64,000 bases of DNA from Aphis gossypii (Eukaryota > Arthropoda > Insecta > Hemiptera > Aphididae): positions 36,477,213 to 36,541,212 of the forward strand of contig NC_065531.1 in NCBI RefSeq assembly GCF_020184175.1. The letters run 5' to 3'. Positions 12,271-24,480 of the stretch are shown piece by piece; the first letter of the stretch is position 1; each line of letters starts with the position of its first letter. The notes under the pieces were generated by a model. It saw only the letters and a program-made list of their open reading frames with translations, was not told the origin of the DNA and did no database searches. The position numbers and the translations under genes are program-made.

Positions 12271-12357
12271 ATGATCTTTACAATATTTTTGCTTCTTATT
12301 CCACTACAGCTTAGTATAAAACTATCAAAGCTAGTCATTTTTTTTAAACTAATTTAA
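12271..12357 (+). CDS. Short open frame beginning with a signal-peptide-like segment
   Basis: The ATG at 12,271 opens a 28-codon frame, MIFTIFLLLIPLQLSIKL and onward, ending in TAA at 12,355-12,357. The first 14 residues form a compact hydrophobic core followed by polar residues, as in a secretory signal. A GTATAA site at 12,314 could serve as a donor after residue 14, making this a first exon rather than a complete gene. A TATATAAA box lies at about 12,253, too close to the ATG to be its core promoter unless translation starts elsewhere. The hydrophobic character may simply reflect T-rich codons, so confidence is low. Confidence 0.18.
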   Translation: MIFTIFLLLIPLQLSIKLSKLVIFFKLI

Positions 12358-12359
12358 GT

Positions 12360-15300
12360 TAATAAGAACTAACTCCATTAAAATAAATATTATTGCTTGA
12401 AATTTCCCAAATGTTTAACTTATTTGGTTAATAGTTATTTTACGGAAATAATAGCTTAACTTAAAATATGAGTTAATTTTTTGTTTTAGGTCAAAAATAT
12501 AAATTTAATAACCTCTTCATTGAAATGTTAAGTATTTCATCAAATACTTAATTAAGTACAAACTATAGTAAGTTATACATTATATAATTTATAGCTGTAG
12601 TTTAAGAAATATACATACATAATATTAACTGACAACATTATATTATCACAAAAATATAATTTTATTTTATTTATTATAATATTTCATAAATATATATATA
12701 TATTTATTTTAACATTTACTAAAATCTAGAAATCTGTAATAATGAGTATAATAGGCATATTATGAGCGTAGATAAAAAGAAAAATAATATGCATGATAAA
12801 ATATTGAAGAAAGTAGTAGCTACCTAGTAGTAACACTCAGACGTAATCAAAATTTGTTAAGCTATATTACATATATATGTAAATACTTATTATTGTTTTA
12901 CTTTTAATTTAATATTCTTAATCAAACTTTATTTTTGAAATTCTGATCATATCATGATTACATTCTGATTATAATATATTCTGACCATATGTATACGTTA
13001 TTAAATTATATATACTATTTGTATTAATTTAAAACAAACATCTATTATTATTATTAATAATGTATTATGTCCATGTAAACATGTAAATGAAATGCAAATT
13101 TAAGTTCATTTTAATGACAATAGGTACTTATATATTTTTATAAGTTATTAAAATTGAATAATAGTTTTAAAACTTTTTGATTTAGTTGTTCATAAAATGT
13201 CAACCATCTGTTTTCTCTAATTAATAACAGACGCATTAAATATTATTTTAAGTATGAGATTATTAGAGCGAAAATATTAAGACTCAAATAATATCATTTT
13301 TGTTTTAAGAAATTTAAAACAATTTAAACTTCCTTAATACACTATTTAAAATTATATCATTAAAAATAATAATACCCATAAGTATTAATAAATTAAATAA
13401 TAATGAAAAAAAAAAATCTGAAAGTTGTTACTGTAGAATTTAATATTGTGTGCTAATAGTTAATGCGTTTTGAAATATTCGTTTATAATTTATAACAAAT
13501 ATTACATACACAAAAGTTATTTGTTTACTATAAACTTCACAAGAGTTGTTTTAAAAGTTTAAAAACTTAATAATTAATACGAGCTATACGTTATTGTGAT
13601 AATAATAAGAGTATCATACTAAAAGTATTTAAATGTTTACATATTTTAATTTTTTTTTTACTATTTATTTTTCAAGGGAAAAATGCAATTTCCTATTGTT
13701 ACGCATTAAAAAAAAAGGTTTTGATACCTAAAAAATCTTTAGATGCATTTGTAATACACGTTTTTAGAATTTCCAAGAAAATAAAAACATATTGTTGTTG
13801 TATATTTAATGATTTATATCACTACGTCTCTTTGGACATAAATGTATATTGTAGTTATACAATGTAAGACACTACACTTCCCAAACACATCGTACGAACT
13901 AAGTTGATATACATAATATATATTTAAATTCATATTTTTTTAACCACATTACCCAAATATCTATATTATTAAATCTCCACAAACACGTACGCATAAATAA
14001 TTAAATGTCAAATACCTGATACATTATATTATATTAAACATGGATATGTAGAGAGTAGGTACGTTGTATACATATTATAGTAATCAGATGCTTAACATAT
14101 CACATCGCATTATGAGACATCTTCCCTATGATTAATTTATGATTACTACTAGTATGAAATAAACTAAAGTAACTACTTACATAAATTAAATTTATAATAA
14201 TTCTTCTTATTTATCTTGTATAGCTCTGTAAGGCGGCCATTGTTTCTTCCACTATTTCATGCCCTCTTTTTATTTATTTTTATTCTCTTTTCAGTATTGT
14301 TCTCATTGCTCATTTTTTAATGTCTATTTTCATTATTTGCATACATTTTAGATTAGGTGACCATAAATATATTCTCGTTGATATCAAATTAATATTTATT
14401 TATTTCAATATTCATAATTTATTCTTAAAAAAAAAATAATAGATTCAAATACTAGTAAAAACAATAAAAAAAAATTATTTCACTTATCACAAACTTTTTT
14501 AATATAAAATATTATAAATGTAATATATATTACAAAAAATAAAATAATAATATAATAACTATTTATATTGCATTGTGCATATACAATCTTTATCACTTTA
14601 GTTGATTATTTTGTGGAATTCTTATCGATAATAAAATATGGCGTTTAGACTCAGTGTGAATTTTGAAAATGAAAAATTTGACCTGTAGGATATTTTTACG
14701 GTTTGTTCTACGGTACGTTTTGAGAGAACTTTGTCATTAATAAGGTAACAGTAACGGATTTACTCAATGATTAATTAAAATTGTTATCAAAAAACTATTC
14801 TAAGTGTGTACAGTTTGTCAATCTATATTATTAAGTATATTTTATTCTATATTTATACCTATCGCTATCGTAGTAATTTATTTTAACATTAATTAGACTG
14901 TATTCTCGCCGTAGAATAATAACGTACCTCATCGCGCCAGAAGCGGACCTGTTTTGGTCCACTGCCCATATACCTACGTTCTTATTCCGTAGCGAGTATA
15001 GGTTGAATTAATTTTTGCTGTAAACATAGCATTAATTGTTACATAATTTACTAATTAATTGTATATAATATATCATTGTTGTTAACTTTTGAGTTAATAT
15101 TAACTTACGCAGAACAATGTTAATTCGTTTGTGGTACATATTATATTATAATTATAGGGTAGCTAAAAAATTAATCTAAATATTTTTAAAATTGCATTCG
15201 AAGTAATAAATCTAATAACACTTTCAAGACTTGTAAATAATATATTTAAATTAAAGCAAGATCATAAAAAATTGAAATTCATCGTTAAACATATAACTTC

Positions 15301-16620
15301 AACCTTTTCAAATGCTTATAAAAAAAAAATTGTGCAATTACACTTTTAGTATTTTGAAATAGCTATAAGAACAAATTTTGTAATATCTTGTAAAACATAT
15401 TCAAGCTTTTTGAGTGATCTTAAATATTTTTACCTATCAAAACAAAAAAGAATTAAACAAATATTAAAAATGTCAAATACTTAATTTATTATAAATAGTT
15501 TAAAATAAGTTTATATATTTTTGAATTGTATAGCTTGAAAAATGAAAATTACAATAACAGTGGACTATTTCAAGTTTTTGTGATAAATATTTTTTTTTAG
15601 CTACAATAAGAAAACTAAAATCGTTAATTATTTACGCGTGAATAGAAAATTTAATCAAGATTTAAACTTCAGATGCTCATAAAAAATATTTGTAGAATGT
15701 TGTGCTAACTTTTTTCTATAATTATTATAAGAAAAACTTATGCTTATTTTAAAATGATATGGAATATTTTTATTTTTGGAAAATATTTAAATTTAGGTTT
15801 ATCGATTTTTTTTAGGAGGTATAATTTTCTATGGATGTTTTCAATTTTCGTCAAAATATTTTATTTTTTTCTGATATGAAAAAATACAAATAAAAATAAT
15901 AATAGGAAGTAATAAGAACATAAGAAAAATTATATTTCATATTTTTGTGATATTCTGAGTTTTAGTTGAGAATTTTAAATTTACTTTACTTTTATTATCA
16001 CGCACTACTACATTACAACAAAAAAAACCATAATTTATTAAATTATTATTATATGAAAATAGAAGTCCCATAAATAATTAATTTAATTTACGTGTTTCAT
16101 GTTTTTTTTTATACATATAAATTATACTAGACTCTTAGTGTATTGTTCTGAACTTTAAGTACCAGCTTTTTTGTATTTATTTTTTTTAAATTACTTAAGC
16201 ATAAGAAAAGTGTAGATTATATGTCTTAAGGTATATAGAATATATTATATGCACATAACTCAATATTGAACTCGTTTATTTTCTTTTTAGTAGATAACAT
16301 TTTTAATATCAAATTTTTAATAATATTCAACTTTGGTATTATATGGATGAAGTGTAGGCTGTATTGTTGTGAAAACAATATTTTATAAATACAAAATATA
16401 TGTCGATTCAAATAACTGAGAGTTTTTGATTTTATTCAATATTTTTCGTCCAAATAATTATTAAAATTATTATTTATTAACTTCTTGAGTTAATACTACG
16501 CTAGATTTAGTACCTAGTAGAATAGTTTACACGTGTTGGATAATGTATACTTATTCGAAAAGAAAGCAAATATCAATAGACGCTAGTTATCAAAACGTTT
16601 CCTATTTAAAGTAATAAAAT
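12360..16620. other. Long AT-rich non-coding stretch
   Basis: Mostly low-complexity A/T sequence. A richer patch at 14,640-15,000 contains an open 56-base segment (14,689-14,744; DIFTVCSTVRFERTLSLI) bounded by CTGTAG and GTAACA, but the acceptor is poor. A patch at 14,220-14,262 reads HEIVEETMAALQSYTR on the minus strand between stops. Both are regarded as unproven. Confidence 0.5.
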
Positions 16621-16639
16621 TAAAAAAAAAAAAAATAAT

Positions 16640-17530
16640 AGAATCACGTGATATAATGTAGTCGCTGCTTATTACATTTCCATAGGTCGGTAATATATCA
16701 TATTATAAAGAACGTCGGATTATCACGATTTCGTTACAACGGAAAATAACTTTTTTAAATTTTGAATTAATGTCTTGCACGTGTTTCCCTCAATTTTTAA
16801 TAGCGATTATAATATTATCACACTCGTCCGGTGGATTAGCGCCGCAAAACCCTACTGCCAGCGGATATCGTCTTTTTTCTCCCCTACAATACCAACTTGG
16901 AATATTGAATTTATTATGTAAATCAGTCCCTCGGTCTACACATACGTACATAATATATATAATATATTTTAACGTTATATGTGTATACGCACACGTGTAT
17001 ATTGCCGGCCGATTTTGTTCGCGCTATATCAGGCTGCGACCACAGCACTAGTACGATTGGTTAACCTAAACCATTCATACATACACACACACAAATACAC
17101 TGAGAGTTTATATATACATATTATATATATAATATATATATATATATTTAAGAGAATGTGTTTATGACAGTTTAGCCTTTAGGGCATATGTCCCGAGTCC
17201 GATATTTGTACCGCGTAGAGGACGTGCAATACGTGCATGTGTATACGAGTGTGCGGTCGCGAACCCTCAATTCGATTAAATTTGTATTTCCCCACACCTC
17301 TGTCCACACGCTACCACGGTCTCAGTTTAAACCACACTACGCGGGTACCGGGGGGGAGGGGGAGGAGGTGGATTGTCAAAATAAAAATACAATTTACAGC
17401 TAATGCACACGCAATAATATTTTGCCAGCTTTATCGTCGGGGCCGCCGGTTTTGCTGATACGGACGGCGATCGCACCCACATATACGAATAAAGTGTATT
17501 TCAATAAAAACTACACAACTGCTATATATA
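16640..17530. other. GC-richer island without a defensible gene
   Basis: CpG-containing words are frequent (CCGGCCGATTTTGTTCGCGC, TCGGGGCCGCCGG). The block includes an ATCACGTGAT palindrome with a CACGTG E-box near 16,644 and a G-quadruplex-type motif at 17,343-17,362. Several overlapping frames cross the block (16,770-17,051; 17,188-17,403; 17,237-17,458), but they disagree with each other and end in Tyr/Ile-rich microsatellite peptide. A promoter, enhancer or untranslated exon is the most likely content. Confidence 0.4.
17343..17362 (+). other. G-quadruplex-type motif
   Basis: The stretch holds G3, a four-base loop, then G7 (two runs), A, and G5, satisfying four runs of at least three G with loops of 1-7 bases. 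It is followed by further GG pairs. This is unusual in such AT-rich DNA. Confidence 0.6.
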
Positions 17531-18590
17531 ACATTATATTTATGTCTGTGTATGTCAATGTTTAAGTGTGTGTGTTTTGTCCCCACAATATCGTTGGACC
17601 GCGCAGTTTCTTACTCGTATACACATAATAATATATGTATGTATAGTCAATGTTAATAAGTTTTGTCAACCGACAGCAGTCCAATATATATATGTATAAT
17701 ATGTATATCGTGTATATATTTATGTGTATGAACGTTTTATTTTTATGCGATAAATGTCCGACCCACACTCCGTTCGTTTTCTCAACTATATTTACTCAGT
17801 GCTTTTGCGTGAAGAAAAAACAATAATATTGTTACGATAATTATTTTGTATTTATGCTGTAGAAAAATTTAAGTGTAACAACGCTGTCAATGACAATATA
17901 TATATATATATTTATTGAAATACTATTTGGTGTCAATAGTGTTTATACAGTTGTAGAATTGTCAATTTTTCCTCCACAGTAACACTGTAACTTATAATAA
18001 TAATAATAATAACAATAACTGTCGTGGAGAGCGAAAATGTACAGATCAGCATGTTGTTTTATAATATATCTATACACTTCTAAATGTGGTTCGCTTTTGG
18101 TATGTTGATTAATACTCTGCATCTGAAATTTTTAAAAAATAACATTACACTTTGGTAGTTTCACTAGTAAAAGATTTGATGTGATTATTATATATTTTTA
18201 TACATTCTAAATCAAAATCCTATTTTTTTTTTTTTTTTTTTTTAATATTTGAATTCATTTTTTTTTTATGAATAATTATCTATAATCTTACAACATTCAA
18301 GACATAAATTATTATTATTTATTTGGTTATTTGTGTTGAAAAATATTTCTACATAATATTATATTTAAATGATACGTGTTCTTATAATACAAATAGGTAT
18401 GTAATAATATGATATAATATTACAATATAATACTATAAATGGGTTTTTATACCTCATTCTCGATTTTATCTGTACAAAGGCTTTTCAAATTATGTAAATC
18501 GTTTAAGTTCAAGTCATATAAATTATTTCGAGTTCAACGTAATAAACATAATTTTAACCTACCTAGACATCAGTGAAAATATAATGCTAA
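17530..18590. other. AT-rich stretch with microsatellite-like DNA
   Basis: Contains TATATG-type tracts around 17,690-17,720 and (TA)n at about 17,900. The minus-strand frame at 17,562-17,768 is produced by these tracts and is not a gene. Confidence 0.5.
18223..18243 (+). repeat. T21 homopolymer
   Basis: Twenty-one consecutive T residues with no recognisable element body or target duplication next to them. Confidence 0.95.
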
Positions 18591-18591
18591 C

Positions 18592-18655
18592 CTTTTAGAT
18601 GTATATAGGTGATAAAATCTGCAGGAAGATTTACAGCGGGTCCTTTCCAAAGATA
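18592..18655 (-). CDS. Candidate 64-base internal exon, product unknown
   Basis: On the minus strand a strong acceptor region (CTAATTCAC branch-like word, then TTTTATTCTTTATTTTAG) precedes the segment and AAAAG followed by GTTAGC gives a moderate donor. The phase-0 frame reads LWKGPAVNLPADFITYIHLK with one extra base; a second frame (SLERTRCKSSCRFYHLYTSK) is also open. The segment is clearly less AT-rich than the sequence on either side. No protein family is recognised. If real, it belongs to a minus-strand gene, opposite to the terminal exon at 45.5 kb. Confidence 0.27.
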
Positions 18656-18659
18656 CTAA

Positions 18660-21600
18660 AATAAAGAATAAAATAGTGAATTAGTCTATTAACTTCTCAT
18701 GATATTTGTATAATATATACGTACGATGTTTAAAATAAAGTACTATATCAGTGACAAATTTACTCGTTTTTCATATTTTTACATTTAAAACTAAAAACAA
18801 AATATTGATTTTAAGCTTATGGTTCATTAAACTATGTATAAAACATCCAACATTTTTGAAATATGAGATAGGTTACATTTGTTGAAAATTGAACATTATC
18901 CTATGATAGTTACCTTAAATTAAATCATATAAGAATATAAATGAATGTATAGTAATAACTATTTTATTAAATATCGTTAACTATATCAATATAATATTTA
19001 TAGGTATAATGACAATTTTTAAGTACTTATTTTATAGTATTCATTATAGTTAGGAAAATTGATTATTTTACAGTTTTATAGTTTAATTTATTATCTATTA
19101 TTTTGATTAAAAACATAAAAACGCCAAATTTTTTTTAAAATACTTAAAATTTGAATTCAATGTTGTTTTTCCTAGAAATGGAATATGATAAAAAACGAGG
19201 TAAAAATCAATAGTCATATAATAACCAATATACGAGTGAGTCATTATATACTTATATGATACTTGTTCATTTATCAGCTATTTTAATAAATAATTATTAA
19301 TAAATATTATGTATAATTTAGTGTGTATACTAAATATTTAATATTCTTTTGAAATATAGAACGTAACTCAAATAAAAACAAAATATTTTAACACTAAGCA
19401 AACATTAATAATTAATAATATTATTTATATAAAAAAAAAAAATATTTTGGAAATAAAACATTATTAATATTATTATTTGTATACATATTTTTTAAGTCTG
19501 AAAGTATTGTAAAAATTAAAAAAAAAATAATAATAAATCCAATAATTTTAATAATTTTAAATATACTTTTGAAACAATATTTATTATTATGTTATTTTTA
19601 AAATTAAATACTGAATTTCCAATACTAAATATAACAGACAGTAATTTAATTATATTTCTTACTAAAAATAGCAAAAATTAATCCCAGACGAAATATTTAT
19701 AGTATATAAAATATAAATATATATCAATCAATTTTAGTTGTTTAATTAACATCATAAAACAGAAAACTAGAACGATAATCCATCTTATATAGGTTCTAGA
19801 ATGCATTTTTAATTTAAAATTTCACATGAAACAATATTTTGAAAAATGCTTATATATTGTTTTTTTTTTACATGCTACGTTTTTATTTCCTAAAAACATT
19901 TCTTTGATATATGTATTGAGTAGTAAATCAGTTATTTTTTTTATCAATGAAAAGTCAACTGCCCAAATCAAAATAGAAAATTCGGATAAATATTACATGG
20001 GTTTTCAATTACTGAGGAATCGACCAAATGGGTGGGATGAGCTATAAAAAAACACTTAATATAAAAAAAAAACTCTACATTCAATTCAAAAACATCATTT
20101 AGTGCTATTTCAAAAAAAACCTTTTCTGATTCCTTCAATTCCCAATGCAATGTACACACAATCGTGTTTACTAAAACCGCTTGTGAACTGAAATTATTTA
20201 TGAGTTAGTATCGCCAACATAAATTGTGTCTAGTGCAGTTTTTTTAGTGACTGCGTGTAAATCATACATAAAATGTAAATCAATTCTTTTAAAAATTTAG
20301 ATTGTTATTAATTTGGTTTATTTAAATAACATTTTAAGTGATTTTAACTTTAATTAGGAAATTTTGTGCTTATTAATTTTATAACTTACAACTGAAAAAT
20401 ATATTCCAGAGAGTATATATATTATATATGATTCAGTTTAATTGTTTATTTTTATAAGTTTTAATGACACGCTTAATTTAGAATTATTTAATTAATATAA
20501 TATAATAATTATATAAATATAAGATAGTACTGATTACTGAGTTTATAATATCGCACTATCATTTTTCATCAAGTAACAGTACAATTAAATCAAAAAATAA
20601 TAAAATAATATTTTGATCAATATCTATTTTAATTAAAATTGTTAAATACCTTTAACATATTACATAATATTTAGTCGAGTAAGTAAATATGGTTTTTAAA
20701 GGCGTCATGCTCTTTCTACCTGTGTATTTCCGTTGTTCACCTTTTTTGTGCTATTTCATAATTATCGAATTTTTTATACTTGCTGAAATAATATAAGTGG
20801 ACTATCCACTCAAAATTATAATTAGCGTAATTTTATTGTTATCTCTTCAAATATTATATTATGTATCAATCAATTTGTTATATTATAACTTATAATTCGA
20901 TTTATTATAGTTATACCTTTATAGTTAATTTAATTAATAAGCCAATGATAAATTGACTAAACATTTTTTCTTTTTTTTATTAGCTGTCTTTTCAAAGTTG
21001 TCGTAAATTCGTTTGATACAATTATTATTTAAATCAGCTATAAGTTGTTGTACTTTCTGTTTTTCTACGTATTGTGTACAATAATTATGAATACACTAGA
21101 CGTAGAAAAAGAGTTTACGATAAAATTATTTTAAATATAATTTTGAGTGAATAATCCACTTTATAGAATTTCAACAGGTAAAGATTACGATAACGAGCGG
21201 AAATAGCATGAAAAAGTCGAAGAGCGGAAAATGCACGGACGGAAAACTCATGCCACCACTTTTATAAGACTTTTTATTTAAAAACTGGTGAATAGTGAAT
21301 ACCCTTACTATTAATTAAAAAAAATATATATCTTAAATTTAAAATGTAGGTATAATTATATATATGTATCAGACATACAGTATTACAATACTTTTTGAGG
21401 ATTTTAATATATTTAATGTTAATATATATTTTTATTATTTATTGCTATATATTTTAGCTCAGATTTAAAAACTTGTCATTCAAACAGTTTAATTGTTAAA
21501 ATATTATAATACTGCAACAGGTGTAGTTAATTTAAGTATTTAGCTATTGTTTTAAAAATGTTTCTTAAATATATAAAGGCCATTTTATAAAACTAATAAT

Positions 21601-21680
21601 AGAATTTAAGAAAATTATTTTAACTGTCAAAATATTGATTACAATATTACAACAAACTTATATAGATATTAACATTTATA
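18660..21680. other. AT-rich non-coding stretch
   Basis: No gene is supported. The frames at 19,826-20,047 (+) and 19,968-20,159 (-) overlap on opposite strands, have no splice support and look like chance frames. The plus one begins with a hydrophobic segment but sits in a T-rich tract. Confidence 0.5.
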
Positions 21681-21687
21681 TACATAA

Positions 21688-21760
21688 TCCTAAGTCAGTT
21701 GGCAGAATATTCGGTCGCCGTTAAACGTAAAGGTCTAAGATCCTGATTATTGTGACAGAA
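21688..21760 (+). repeat. Decayed tRNA-like sequence (SINE remnant)
   Basis: TAAGTCAGTTGG at 21,691-21,702 matches the tRNA A-box form TAGCTCAGTTGG at 10 of 12 positions. It is followed at tRNA-like spacing by AAAGGTCTAAGATCCTG, which resembles the variable-loop and T-arm entry of a tRNA. The expected B box is badly degraded. A functional tRNA is unlikely because no acceptor stem pairs. An old tRNA-derived SINE is the best reading. Confidence 0.4.
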
Positions 21761-21856
21761 TACCCTTGGCAACCTATTCATATACAATCCAATCCAATTA
21801 GACTGAAAGTCAAAATATGTATAATTAAGCTCGTGAAATGAGCTTTGCCAAGGGTA
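21761..21856. repeat. Small inverted-repeat element of 96 bases
   Basis: TACCCTTGGCAA at 21,761-21,772 is the exact reverse complement of TTGCCAAGGGTA at 21,845-21,856. A second hairpin (AAGCTC and GAGCTT) lies just inside the right arm. The element directly abuts the tRNA-like remnant, so it may be the 3' part of that SINE or a separate short fold-back element. No clear target duplication was found. Confidence 0.45.
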
Positions 21857-21859
21857 CCA

Positions 21860-23200
21860 TAACAATACTCACAAATATAAATTAACTAATTTAACATCTG
21901 TAGTAAGTCATAAGGATTTAATATTTATATTTATTTGTAATAAAGCGAAAATTCCTGTTAATATTATCATCGATAAACATTATTTAAAATTATTAAACTA
22001 AATAGAAATTTAAATATTTTAAATAATATGATGCATAATATATATAATGTATATATATATATTAAATATTATAATGTTAAAACTGTTCGACATTATCTCT
22101 TCATTATTATTAATGGAATACAATAGTTATAAAATAAGAGTATAAACTATTGGCATGGTTAATGCTAATTAATTAGAATAAAAAAAATAATCTAAAAATA
22201 ATAATATTAATTATTTGTCCCTATCTTTTTAGAATTACAGGTGCCTAGTGGGTTTTAGATTTGCGTTACTTCACTAGCAATTATTATAGTAGTTAAGTAC
22301 CTGATAAATATGTTTTCAATATCCTATATGCTATAATGAATGAAGCTTATAAAATATAATCTAGGTAAAATAATATTCATACTCTATTGTTATACAACCG
22401 TTACTAGTTAGGTTAAATTAATTATTCAATAACAAATATCAACAATTGTTCGTTCAAAATAAATAATTACTAGGTAATTATTTATAATTAATTTCAGAAA
22501 CAAATTCAAACAAAAACACTTTTGAATTTTAAATTAAATTTTATAAGGTAAATTACGTTAAAATATTGTGTAATGCGTATAGGTATTAGGTATATTCAAT
22601 ACGTTGTAGGCCCACGCATTTTAAAATTACGTTAGTTTAAGTTCACGCTTGTTCGTCTTAAAAAAAAAATAAAAAATCAATGAATAAATATTGTGTGTAT
22701 TATCTCACTATTAAATTTGGACTACCGTCTAAATTAAAAAAAAAAAGAACAGTCTTTTAACACACAACCAATCTATGACTTGGCATGGAACAACGAAAAG
22801 GTTATATAATAAAATCATCTCCGTAAATAAACAACTTATTCACAATGCAATTTTATTAAAACTACAACGTTATACTTCCTTTGAAATAAATAACTACGCG
22901 TAATTAAACATTATTACAATATAATGCACATACTAAAATACATTTTCTTTGCTTTGACTTTGGGTACGTATTTTGGATTTAGGTTGTATGAATAAAAATA
23001 AAAAAATCCAAGAATACATTCACCAAATTTTATCGGGTGAATAGCGCATCGTGTTTAAAATCCATAAGTTTACAAATTTAATATATGAATGTCTGTTTGT
23101 ACGTATATTCTACCGGGTAAAGTAGACCAGTAAACGTTTATGCAACAAACATAATACCTAGTTCGGTAAAGAGAAAAATAGTTGACGTAAAATCGTAAAA
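21860..23200. other. AT-rich non-coding stretch
   Basis: No gene is supported. A 65-base block at about 22,240-22,306 begins CAGGTGCCTA and ends in a near inverse, TAAGTACCTG, but the match is too short to call an element. Confidence 0.5.
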
Positions 23201-23209
23201 TAATAATAA

Positions 23210-24480
23210 CAGTTTGGGCGTAGAGCACCATCGACGATTATGCTTTGTTAGTTTTTATAGACACAAAGAGTTGGCATTTAAAACAAATTATATTTACATA
23301 ATTCTTGTACTTCCAATATCCTATACTCGTCTCTTAGGTACTATTAAGCGCTCCAGTCTCATGGAGGCCACTTAGGACCTATAATGGCAGACACTATCTA
23401 CTATATTATTATTATATAGTCCGTAGAATATGTATATAATATCGATATATATATATATAAATAAAAACTAATGAGGCAAACGTTGCATATAAATATAAAT
23501 CTTTAAACAATGGTGGATTTATTAGAACGCTAAATGGCGGCAGAAAGCCTCGTGGGGCGTCAGCAGAGGTGGCGGTGGAATGATAAATACTCGTATAGTA
23601 CATAACGTGTTTTTTTTTTTGTTTTTTTTTCCCTTATATGAACGTATATACACCAGCGAAGCTGCTTTTTATATCACGTATCAACGAGACACGAAAATTC
23701 AAATTTCCTTCACCGAATGAAAATAAATTTGCATTCAACTCTCGATATTTCTCAGCTCGGGATCTACACTCTATGGGTGACTTTCGACTACAATATTATT
23801 TAAATCGTTTTCGTGGAGTCCCTCGGCCAGAGAACAAAAACAAGAAACAAAAAACCACGCTGCCGCTTAACATATTATACATATATATATATATACATGT
23901 ATTCATACATATACGTATACAACATGAACATTGAAGCCGTTGTGAGTATACACAGACCCGAGCACCATTGTCTTAACTCTTTAACCCCTCTCGACCATTA
24001 TCAGACATCTTTATTCCGGTTTTCGGCAAGACAATTACGGTGCAGGCGGCGACGACAACGGGGAAAGAGCTATAATATTCGTATCGTGAGCATAGAATCC
24101 CGAATGAAAAATGATGTGTCACGGTGACGTGATAGCGCTTTGCAGCAGCGTTTTCTAATCGTTTAAAGTCCATCACAGCAAAGTCGCAAACGTATTGCGT
24201 TTTAAACGAAACTATGTGTTGTCTTCACCACAACTGACACGATGTTCGATAGCATACACTGTTTTGTATATCTACTTTATGTATATATATATATATTAAT
24301 AATACGTTTAAATCGAAAAACTAGAAAATAACAAATAACAATAATATCATATTATACCGCCGCCGTGTTTTCTCGATTCTCATTTCCTGTGTTAGCCTAA
24401 TGGCAAAACGGGAAAACATGTTGAATACTTAATAAATATTATTTTATATTGGATGTTTTGTATAATATACTTTCTATTCA
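23210..24480. other. GC-richer island without a defensible gene
   Basis: The block contains CpG words (GGGGCGTCAGCAGAGGTGGCGG, GTGCAGGCGGCGACGACAACGG in part) and mixed-composition sequence. Frames on both strands cross it (23,412-23,603 -, 23,638-23,934 +, 23,813-24,127 +, 23,973-24,176 -), contradict each other and run into TA microsatellites. A (TA)n tract sits at about 23,447-23,459. A promoter or conserved regulatory block is plausible. Confidence 0.4.

Larger units (their letters stand above)
11340..12360. other. Mixed-composition stretch with possible exons
   Basis: This kilobase is less AT-biased than its neighbours. Besides the two candidates listed separately, one frame from about 11,680 stays open for about 40 codons (segment FRVAKNSEMETILSVQIK) to a TAG. 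The frame at about 12,092 after the acceptor-like CTAGCCACTCAG stays open for about 43 codons. Neither has a matching donor, so no exon is called. Decayed mobile-element coding sequence is an equally good reading. Confidence 0.35.

Noticed and set aside
14200..14262. Minus-strand HEIVEETMAALQSYTR segment
   Set aside because: It is only about 20 codons between stops and has no acceptor; too short to separate from chance.
14689..14744. Open 56-base segment with a GTAACA donor
   Set aside because: The acceptor lacks a pyrimidine tract, and open frames of 18 codons are common by chance here.
16770..17458. Several overlapping 60-90 codon frames in the 17 kb island
   Set aside because: They lie in conflicting phases, contain TA-microsatellite peptide and have no splice or domain support.
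21688..21760. Functional tRNA gene
   Set aside because: The B box is destroyed and no acceptor stem pairs; treated as a SINE remnant.
22240..22306. Block beginning CAGGTGCCTA and ending with a near inverse
   Set aside because: Only about eight of ten terminal bases match and no target duplication flanks it.
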